Shown: positions 58,297-64,000 of the stretch, piece by piece
How the letters are laid out: each line of letters opens with the position of its first letter
Position numbering within the stretch: position 1 is the stretch's first letter
NCBI RefSeq assembly: GCF_018310535.1
Contig: NZ_CP074102.1
Coordinates: 3,410,001-3,474,000, forward strand
Length of the DNA: 64,000 nucleotides
Origin: Streptomyces mirabilis
GTDB taxonomy: Bacteria; Actinomycetota; Actinomycetes; Streptomycetales; Streptomycetaceae
Reading direction: 5' to 3'
Position numbers and translations under genes: made by a program
The notes under the pieces: model-generated
What the model was told of the DNA's origin: nothing
The model's input: the letters and a program-made list of their open reading frames with translations, nothing else
The model's database searches: none

Positions 58297-58701
58297 TCAG
58301 TTGGCGCCGGTGGAAGCGGACGCGGATGCGGCCGGGGAAGCGGCCGAGGAGGGGGCCGTGCCCGTGCGCAGGCCCGACGGCGGGGTGCCGGTCGGCCTGC
58401 CGGTGGGGGCCACGCCGCCCTGCGGCCGGAGATTGCCCCCGGGTGCGGAGCCGGCCTGGCCGCCGCTGAACGGGAAGAGCGAGGACGGGGTCAGCGAGGT
58501 GCCCCAGCCCATGAAGGCCATCCCGAGGACGACCGCGTAGCCGAAGCAGACGGCGCCGACGAGCATGCCGAACCTGCGCAGCAGACGTGCTCTGCGCCCG
58601 GAGTTGTCAACGAACACGGGACCGTCTTCGGACGCGTTGCCACGTTTGCGGCGACGGCCGCGCCCTTGACTGTGGTTTTCGATGGCTGACTCGGATTGCA
58701 T
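58297..58701 (-). CDS. Small single-pass membrane protein heading the polysaccharide operon
   Basis: A 134-residue protein: a basic N-terminal 40 residues (RGRRRKRGNASEDGPVFVDNSGRRARLLRR), one membrane helix (about 45-65, FGMLVGAVCFGYAVVLGMAFMGW), then a 70-residue Pro/Gly/Ala/Ser-rich outer tail. It lies 19 bases upstream of the synthase gene in the same direction and is very likely co-transcribed. I recognise no family; its position suggests an accessory subunit or wall-spanning partner of the synthase. Confidence 0.72.
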   Translation of the reverse strand: MQSESAIENHSQGRGRRRKRGNASEDGPVFVDNSGRRARLLRRFGMLVGAVCFGYAVVLGMAFMGWGTSLTPSSLFPFSGGQAGSAPGGNLRPQGGVAPTGRPTGTPPSGLRTGTAPSSAASPAASASASTGAN

Positions 58702-59008
58702 TCCCCGGATATTAGGGCTCCTTTATGTGGCCAATTCTCTGGTTCTCATGTGAGGCGCCCATGAAACTTGGCCCAAGCTGTCCATTCCCTGAGAGAATCC
58801 TTGAACATCTGCGCAGCTCAGGGTCGATACATATTTACCTTGTGTACCGATTAGCGGCCCGGCTTGCCCGATTCGCGTACCGCTAGTCATGGGTTACCCA
58901 TGCGCTTCCTGTATTCGGGAATCACCCTCGGATGTGCCACCTTGGAACTCCCGAATCGCACTTTGTTTCGGTCCTGAGACAGAAATCACGAGAGCGGGTG
59001 CATACGCA
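58702..59008. other. Divergent promoter region, polysaccharide operon / GH18-like lipoprotein
   Basis: About 300 bases, A/T-richer than average, without a gene. Contains the perfect palindrome CATGGGT-T-ACCCATG (58888-58902) and an 8-base inverted repeat ATTCGGGA (58913-58920) / TCCCGAAT (58949-58956). TTGAAC at 58801 with GATACA about 19 bases later is a possible rightward promoter. Confidence 0.55.
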
Positions 59009-60049
59009 ATGAGGGGTTATCTGAGGCCGGCTGCCGGGCTCACCTGTCTGTTTGCTCTGGCGGCGGCGGGGTGCTCTTCCGGTGGTACGGGTGCCACGGA
59101 CGCGGCGCCCGCGCAGACCTCCCCGGCCCCGCGGACGAGTGCGGCGCCCTCCGAGAGCGCGTCCTCCTCCAGCACCTCGTACGCGCCCTACGTGAGCGCC
59201 ACGGAGGCCTCCGCGACGGACTCGAAGGGGTCTCCGACCACGTACAACCTGGCCTTCGTGATCTCCGACGGCACCAACTGCACGGCCAAGTGGAACGGCA
59301 CGGACGCCATCGACAAGGCCGCCGTGAAGTCCCGGATCTCGGCGCTGAAGGAGTCCGGCGCGAGGGTGCGCGTCTCGTTCGGCGGGGCGTCGGGCAAGGA
59401 GCTGGCGGAGGTCTGCGACAGCGCGAGCGCGCTCGCGGCGGCGTACGGGGCGGCGCTCGACGCCGCCGGGTCCACCCAGGCCGACTTCGACATCGAGGGG
59501 GACGCGCTGACCGACTCCGCGTCGGTCGCGCTGCGGTCCAAGGCGATCGCGCTGCTCCAGAAGGAGCGCGGTGATCTGAAGGTGTCCTTCACGCTGCCGG
59601 TCATGCCGTCGGGGCTGGATTCGGACAGTCTGGCGCTGCTGGAGTCCGCCAACGACAACTCCGTGACGGTCTCCACGGTCAACATCATGACGATGAACTA
59701 CGGGAGTTCGTACTCCGGGGACATGGGCGACTACGCCGAGACGTCCGCCAAGGCGACCCATGATCAACTGCAGGATGTTTTCGGACTGTCGAGTGCGGGC
59801 GCCTGGCAGGGGCTCGCGTTGACCTCGATGATCGGGGACAACGACGTGGCCAATGAGACGTTCAGCCTCTCGGACGCGGCACAGGTCCGTGCGTTCGCCG
59901 AGTCGAAGAAGATCGCTTGGGTGTCGCTGTGGTCGACGTTCCGGGATCAGCAGTGTTCGAGTGATGACGCTTCTTCGGACAATGCGGCCACCAATTGCAG
60001 TGGGGTTTCGCAGAGTTCGGGGGCGTTTGCGGAGGCGTTCGCCGGGTGA
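59009..60049 (+). CDS. GH18-like (chitinase-type) lipoprotein
   Basis: A 346-residue exported protein with a lipobox (LAAAGC, Cys about 20) and a Ser/Thr/Ala/Pro-rich linker, followed by a TIM-barrel domain of the GH18 type: TYNLAFVISDGTNCTAKWNG, ARVRVSFGGASGKELAEVC (the SxGG motif), and QADFDIEGDAL, which supplies the D-x-D-x-E catalytic pattern. SVTVSTVNIMTMNYGSSYSGDMG matches the later MxYD/N strand. Chitinase D-like or endo-beta-GlcNAc-polymer hydrolase activity is likely. ATG 59009 is chosen for the lipoprotein signal. Divergent from the polysaccharide operon, which may make its substrate. Confidence 0.87.
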   Translation: MRGYLRPAAGLTCLFALAAAGCSSGGTGATDAAPAQTSPAPRTSAAPSESASSSSTSYAPYVSATEASATDSKGSPTTYNLAFVISDGTNCTAKWNGTDAIDKAAVKSRISALKESGARVRVSFGGASGKELAEVCDSASALAAAYGAALDAAGSTQADFDIEGDALTDSASVALRSKAIALLQKERGDLKVSFTLPVMPSGLDSDSLALLESANDNSVTVSTVNIMTMNYGSSYSGDMGDYAETSAKATHDQLQDVFGLSSAGAWQGLALTSMIGDNDVANETFSLSDAAQVRAFAESKKIAWVSLWSTFRDQQCSSDDASSDNAATNCSGVSQSSGAFAEAFAG

Positions 60050-60125
60050 GGGCGCATATCTGATCTGCGGGCCGGTGGGGGCTGGTCGCGCCCCGCGGCG
60101 GAGCCGCACATATACACAGCCCCGC

Positions 60126-60142
60126 GCCCCTGAAAACGGGGC
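60126..60142. terminator. Hairpin in a common Streptomyces intergenic motif
   Basis: GCCCC-TGAAAAC-GGGGC between convergent genes, part of the CCCCGCGCCCCTGAAAA block that recurs in Streptomyces intergenic DNA. Probably a bidirectional terminator for the GH18-like gene and the small gene after mqnC. Confidence 0.65.
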
Positions 60143-60167
60143 ACTTCCCCGCCCGGGGTGAAGAAGT

Positions 60168-60614
60168 TCAGCGGCGTCTGTGTACCAGACGGCCCGCGCA
60201 CACCGTCGCGATGCATGCTCCGTCCGCATCGAAGACCGCGAGGTCGGCACGTCCCGCGTCGACGATCGCGGTCTCCCGCGTACACGGGAGTACGGCGACC
60301 TCGTTGCGGGAGGCCGCCGCGCGGAGGTCGGGGGTGTCGGCGTACTCCGCCAGTACCGCCGTGGCCCCCGACTTCAGCACCGCGTGAACACGTTCCCGTG
60401 GGGACGGTGCCTCGGGCAGTGGGCCCTCGTGGACGAGCGCCGGTCCGAGGACCCCGGGCCATCTGCGGACCCGCGCCCCCGGAAAGCGCTCCAGCAGCAC
60501 GTCCAGCGGCCCGGCGCCCGCCACCCGGTCGCCCTCCACGGCGACCGCGCCGTCCTTCAGCGGGTCCGCGTCCCAGCTGATGCGCAGCTCGTCGGCGGTG
60601 TGGATCGTCAGCAC
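60168..60614 (-). CDS. Imidazolonepropionase-like amidohydrolase fragment protein
   Basis: A 148-residue protein beginning 7 bases after mqnC in the same direction. It looks like the composite beta-domain of an amidohydrolase: an N-terminal half LTIHTADELRISWDADPLKDGAVAVEGDRVAGAGPLDVL, a short stretch ending in WPGVLGPALVHEGPLPEA where the first metal-binding HxH strand would be (here only one His), and a C-terminal half GRADLAVFDADGACIATVCAGRLVHRR. The barrel is reduced to a short bridge and the metal ligands are missing, so it is not an active hydrolase in the usual sense. GTG 60614. Coupling with mqnC hints at a menaquinone-linked role. Confidence 0.75.
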   Translation of the reverse strand: MLTIHTADELRISWDADPLKDGAVAVEGDRVAGAGPLDVLLERFPGARVRRWPGVLGPALVHEGPLPEAPSPRERVHAVLKSGATAVLAEYADTPDLRAAASRNEVAVLPCTRETAIVDAGRADLAVFDADGACIATVCAGRLVHRRR

Positions 60615-60621
60615 GGCGGGG

Positions 60622-61836
60622 CTAGTTGGAGGCGAGCAGCTTCAGCTCGGGATGCGCCGTACCGCCCTCGATCGCGGTGGACGAGATGTGGGACATGACG
60701 CGCTCGTCGACCGGGTCGTTCGCCGGGTCGTCGTGGACGACGATGTGCTCGTACGTCGTGGTCCGCTGGGCGGGCACGCGGCCGGCCTTGCGGATCAGGT
60801 CGATGATCTCCATGCGGTTGGAGCGGTGCTTGGCGCCCGCCGAGGAGACGACGTTCTCCTCCAGCATGATCGAGCCGAGGTCGTCCGCGCCGTAGTGCAG
60901 GGAGAGCTGGCCGACCTCCTTGCCGGTGGTCAGCCAGGAGCCCTGGATGTGGGCGATGTTGTCCATGAACAGCCGGGCGATCGCGATCATCCGCAGGTAC
61001 TCGAAGAGCGTCGCCTGCGTGCGGCCCTTCAGGTGGTTGTTCTCGGGCTGGTAGGTGTACGGGATGAAGGCGCGGAAGCCGCCCGTGCGGTCCTGTACGT
61101 CACGGATCATCCGCAGGTGCTCGATACGCTCGGCGTTGGTCTCGCCGGTGCCCATGAGCATGGTGGACGTCGACTCGACGCCCAGCCCGTGCGCGGTCTC
61201 CATGATCTCCAGCCAGCGCTCGCCGGACTCCTTGAGGGGGGCGATCGCCTTGCGGGGGCGGGCTGGGAGGAGTTCGGCACCTGCGCCCGCGAAGGAGTCG
61301 AGGCCGGCGGTGTGGATCCGCTGGATGGCCTCCTCCACACTCACCTTGGAGATGCGGGCCATGTGCTCGACCTCGGACGCGCCGAGGGAGTGGATGACCA
61401 GCTGCGGGTAGGCGGCCTTGATCGCGGCGAAGTGCTTCTCGTAGTACTCGACGCCGTAATCCGGGTGGTGTCCGCCCTGGAACATGATCTGCGTACCGCC
61501 GAGTTCGACGGTCTCCGCGCAGCGGCGGAGGATGTCGTCGAGGTCGCGCGTCCAGCCCTTGGCCGTGTCCTTGGGAGCCGCGTAGAAGGCGCAGAACTTG
61601 CACGCCGTGACGCACACGTTCGTGTAGTTGATGTTGCGCTCGATGATGTACGTGGCGATGTGCTCGGTCCCCGCGTACCGGCGGCGGCGTACCGCGTCCG
61701 CGGCGGCGCCCAGGGCGTGCAGCGGGGCGTCGCGGTAGAGGACGAGCGCCTCTTCGGGGGTGATCCGCCCACCCGCGGCAGCACGGTCGAGGACGGCTGT
61801 GACATCAAAACACGTGAGGTCGGCCTTCTCGGTCAC
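60622..61836 (-). CDS. mqnC: Cyclic dehypoxanthinyl futalosine synthase (radical SAM)
   Basis: Radical SAM enzyme of the futalosine menaquinone pathway that cyclises dehypoxanthinyl futalosine. The 404-residue protein has the cluster motif CVTACKFC (Cys75, Cys79, Cys82), followed by the MqnC-typical QIMFQGGHHPDYGVEYYE, IHSLGASEVEHMA, STMLMGTGETNAERIEHL and the C-terminal GADDLGSIMLEENVVSSAGA. GTG 61836 has AAGGGA upstream; longer in-frame starts enter unrelated sequence. Its presence shows that this organism uses the alternative Mqn route rather than MenFDHCEB. The other mqn genes are not in the window. A small amidohydrolase-like gene follows. Confidence 0.96.
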   Translation of the reverse strand: MTEKADLTCFDVTAVLDRAAAGGRITPEEALVLYRDAPLHALGAAADAVRRRRYAGTEHIATYIIERNINYTNVCVTACKFCAFYAAPKDTAKGWTRDLDDILRRCAETVELGGTQIMFQGGHHPDYGVEYYEKHFAAIKAAYPQLVIHSLGASEVEHMARISKVSVEEAIQRIHTAGLDSFAGAGAELLPARPRKAIAPLKESGERWLEIMETAHGLGVESTSTMLMGTGETNAERIEHLRMIRDVQDRTGGFRAFIPYTYQPENNHLKGRTQATLFEYLRMIAIARLFMDNIAHIQGSWLTTGKEVGQLSLHYGADDLGSIMLEENVVSSAGAKHRSNRMEIIDLIRKAGRVPAQRTTTYEHIVVHDDPANDPVDERVMSHISSTAIEGGTAHPELKLLASN

Positions 61837-61955
61837 CGGGAGCGTCCCTTTCGTAAGGAATGAAACAGGCGCGAAGCGCTTCGAAATAAGGGTGGTGGTG
61901 GGAGACGGGTGGGCGGACCCGGCCAGCCTACGCCAGCCCCGTCCGTGGCCCGACG

Positions 61956-62834
61956 TCAGGCCGCGTACGCCCCGATCAGCAGCCCGACGTACGCCCCCGC
62001 GATCAGGAACGGTCCGAAGGGGATGGACGTCTTGCGCCCCGCGCGTCGCATCAGCACCAGCCCCAGCCCGTACAGGCCGCCGAACAAGAACCCGGCGAAG
62101 GTCCCGAGCACCACGGTCCCCCATCCGTACCAGCCGAGCACGGCCCCGATCCCCAGCGCGAGCTTCACATCCCCGAAGCCCATGCCGTTCGGGTTGACGA
62201 GGAAGAGGAGGAAGTACGCGCCGCCCAGCACGAGCGACCCGAACAGTGCGGTCGGCCACTCCCCCGCGTGCTCCGGTACGAGGGCCATCACGCCCAGCAG
62301 TACCAGCGCCAGGCCCGCGAGCGGCAGGGTCAGGACGTCCGGCAGCCGCTGCACCCGGAAGTCCACGACCGCGAGCAGCACACCGAGCGGCGCGAGCAGC
62401 AGCCAGACGGCCAGTTCGGGGCGGGCGCCGGTGGCGAGGGCGAGCCCGGCGCAGGCCCCCGCGGTGGTGAGGGCGACGAGGGGGGTGCTGGGGCCGTAGC
62501 GGTAGGTCGTCGGGACACCGCCCGGCTCCCGCCCCGCACCACCCGGCACGGTCCCCGCATCACCGGGCACGCGCCCCGCGTCGCCGGGCGCCGACCACGA
62601 CGTACGAAGGTCACGAAGGTACTGGGCGCAGTCGGCGCAGCGGGCGAGGCCGAGCCAGCCGCCCGCGGCGCCGGTGAGGGCGTGTCCGTCGGGGCACCGG
62701 GTCCGCCACGCCTCGTCCGGCTCCACCGCGAACCGGTAGGCGGCCCGCGGTACCAGCAGTCCCGCCGCCGCGCCCCAGAGGGCGGCGAGGACGGTCAGCC
62801 ACAGCGGCCGGACGGACCAGAGTTCGAGGTCCAC
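61956..62834 (-). CDS. Prepilin peptidase, A24 (type IV leader peptidase) family
   Basis: A 292-residue aspartic membrane protease that trims class III signal peptides of type IV/Tad pilins. About eight helices; catalytic aspartates are in VVDFRVQRLPD (Asp158 or 166) and GMGFGDVKLALG (Asp222, GxGD motif). A cytosolic loop has CPDG...CADC, a remnant of the zinc-binding cysteines of bifunctional enzymes, and a repetitive insert (PGDAGRVPGDAGTVPGGAG). It lies 2 bases after the kinase gene stop. Streptomyces use such an enzyme for Flp-like pilins; no pilin gene is visible here. Not the N-methylating full-length type. Confidence 0.9.
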   Translation of the reverse strand: MDLELWSVRPLWLTVLAALWGAAAGLLVPRAAYRFAVEPDEAWRTRCPDGHALTGAAGGWLGLARCADCAQYLRDLRTSWSAPGDAGRVPGDAGTVPGGAGREPGGVPTTYRYGPSTPLVALTTAGACAGLALATGARPELAVWLLLAPLGVLLAVVDFRVQRLPDVLTLPLAGLALVLLGVMALVPEHAGEWPTALFGSLVLGGAYFLLFLVNPNGMGFGDVKLALGIGAVLGWYGWGTVVLGTFAGFLFGGLYGLGLVLMRRAGRKTSIPFGPFLIAGAYVGLLIGAYAA

Positions 62835-62836
62835 GG

Positions 62837-64000
62837 CTACTCGGCCTTCGACATGCGGGCCACCGGATCGCCCGCGTCCGCGTTGTCCGTCTCGTACTTG
62901 AGGTCGCCCCCGGCGGGGATCAGCCGCACCTCGTGGCTGCCCGTCGTGCAGGTGCCGGGGTTGGACGTCTTGGCGGTGCTCGTCGCGGTGAGCTGCTTGT
63001 CGGTGACCTTCTTCAGGACGAGTACGTCGTCACAGATGCCGCCGATCAGGTCGGTCGACCGGAACGTGCCCAACTCCTTGCCCACGGCGGCCTGGTGGAG
63101 GGTGACCCGGAACGTGCCCGCGGGCAGCTTCCCGCTCAGTGCGTAGGCATCGCCCGACCAGCTACCGAGGTAGTGCGCGGGCACGGAGGCGAGCGTCGCG
63201 CCGGCCGAGCCGGGGGCGCTCGGTGTCGCCGCCGGAGGGCTGGCCGCGGAATCGGAGCCGCTGGAAGCCGAGTTGTCGTCACCGCCGCCCGGGAGCAGAT
63301 GGAACATGAACACCGAACCCACGGTCACCGCGGCCAGCGCTCCCGCGACGGCCAGCGCGAGCGTGCAACTCACCCTGCGGCCACGACCGTTCGCACCCGG
63401 CGCCGAGGCCGCGGCCACGCTCACGGAGAGCTTGCCCGGGTGGACCGTCGGCGCCGCGACCGCGTCCTGGACATCGCGCTGCCCCGGTACGTACGTCGGC
63501 ATGGCGTACGGCGGCATGGCGTACGGCGGCATGGTCGGCGGCGGACCGAACACCCCGTCGGGCGGCGGCGCCCCGGCCCCGGAGTCCGTGCCCACCGAAG
63601 GGCTGCTGAAGCCCACCGGCCCGGACGGCGTCACCTCCGCCGCCTCCAGGTTCAGCAGCTGCACCGCGCTGCGGCTGACCTGCTCCACCAGGGGCCCCGG
63701 CAGCCAGCCGGCGGTCACCAGCCGGGCCGCCCCCTCGGGGGCCAGCCGTCCGGCCACCTCACCCGGGGTCGGCCGGCCGGCCGGGTCCTTGGCGAGGCAG
63801 GCGGCCACGAGTTCCCGTAGCTCCCCCTCCAGGGAGCCGAGCCGGGGTTCCTCGTGCACCACCTTGTAGAGGAGGGCGGCCGAGGAGTCGCCGGGGAAGG
63901 GGGACTCGCCCGTCGCCGCGTACACCAGCACCGCGCCCAGGGAGAAGACGTCCGCCGCGCCCGTGACCCCCTTGCCGAGGATCTGCTCGGGGGACATGTA
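62837..64000 (-). CDS. Transmembrane serine/threonine protein kinase, C-terminal part (5' end outside window)
   Basis: The frame is open to the right edge. Visible order: the end of a Hanks-type kinase domain beginning YMSPEQILGKGVTGAADVFSLGAVLVYAATGESPF (subdomains VIII-IX) and ACLAKDPAGRPTPGEVA (subdomain XI Arg). A Pro/Gly/Tyr-rich cytosolic linker has MPPYA repeats from 15-bp DNA repeats near 63500. Then come one membrane helix (CTLALAVAGALAAVTVGSVFMFHLL) and an extracellular domain of about 130 residues (YLGSWSGDAYALSGKLPAGTFRVTLHQAAVGKELGTFRS), probably a sensor. The ATP-binding lobe lies beyond the window. Extracellular domain of unknown ligand, not PASTA. Confidence 0.92.
   Translation of the reverse strand, partial: YMSPEQILGKGVTGAADVFSLGAVLVYAATGESPFPGDSSAALLYKVVHEEPRLGSLEGELRELVAACLAKDPAGRPTPGEVAGRLAPEGAARLVTAGWLPGPLVEQVSRSAVQLLNLEAAEVTPSGPVGFSSPSVGTDSGAGAPPPDGVFGPPPTMPPYAMPPYAMPTYVPGQRDVQDAVAAPTVHPGKLSVSVAAASAPGANGRGRRVSCTLALAVAGALAAVTVGSVFMFHLLPGGGDDNSASSGSDSAASPPAATPSAPGSAGATLASVPAHYLGSWSGDAYALSGKLPAGTFRVTLHQAAVGKELGTFRSTDLIGGICDDVLVLKKVTDKQLTATSTAKTSNPGTCTTGSHEVRLIPAGGDLKYETDNADAGDPVARMSKAE

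Overview
The window is about 64 kb of very GC-rich actinobacterial chromosome, almost certainly from a Streptomyces. The grounds are strong G/C bias at codon third positions, frequent GTG starts, 4-base ATGA/GTGA overlaps, few A/T stretches, and the gene set and order: korAB, polyprenyl synthase, recQ, a 14-gene nuo operon, menJ, menG and mqnC. That order resembles the S. coelicolor SCO4550-SCO4596 region from memory, which would need alignment to confirm. It is mostly core housekeeping sequence with several accessory patches. I saw no rRNA, tRNA, CRISPR array, IS element or prophage.

Layout. 0-8 kb: the C-terminal end of a LuxR-type response regulator, the korA-korB 2-oxoacid:ferredoxin oxidoreductase pair, a divergent HxlR regulator and NmrA-like reductase, a RarD-type permease, a VOC protein and a secreted Zn aminopeptidase of the S. 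griseus type. 8-16.5 kb: a TPR protein divergent from a small degenerate P-loop protein, an FMN reductase, a LolA-like lipoprotein-type gene leading an ABC exporter pair, a CHRD-DUF3455 protein behind a consensus Crp box, and a long-chain polyprenyl diphosphate synthase. 16.8-26 kb: a CocE/NonD hydrolase with a 24-bp repeat insert, a LysM/lytic transglycosylase under a cyclic di-AMP riboswitch and a Crp-like box, a HAD phosphatase, an ATP-grasp plus flavin monooxygenase pair, and fumarylacetoacetase. 26.3-33.5 kb: a decayed zone in which a GntR-ferredoxin-ABC-flavoprotein locus has lost its middle, so that a solute-binding protein is joined to a headless flavoprotein; then recQ; then a broken secreted-protein gene.

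33.6-49.5 kb (minus strand): a complete nuoA-N operon for type I NADH dehydrogenase, with a Rex-type operator upstream of nuoA. 50-64 kb: an NlpC/P60 endopeptidase; menaquinone genes (menJ, menG, mqnC) mixed with a GNAT enzyme and a PASTA protein; a three-gene exopolysaccharide-like operon (membrane protein, NodB-deacetylase/GT2 synthase, acyltransferase) divergent from a GH18-like lipoprotein; a prepilin peptidase; and the C-terminal part of a membrane serine/threonine kinase.

How the genes fit together. Respiratory genes dominate: Complex I, the quinone ring pathway (futalosine route, MqnC), side-chain synthesis (polyprenyl synthase), ring methylation (MenG) and side-chain reduction (MenJ) lie within about 46 kb, with Rex as a plausible NADH/NAD+ sensor. 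A second theme is cell-wall and surface remodelling (LysM/SLT enzyme, NlpC/P60, PASTA protein, polysaccharide operon, GH18-like lipoprotein) with inputs from cAMP-Crp and c-di-AMP. Coordinates of short motifs were read by eye; functions come from recognised motifs and family knowledge, not from searches.
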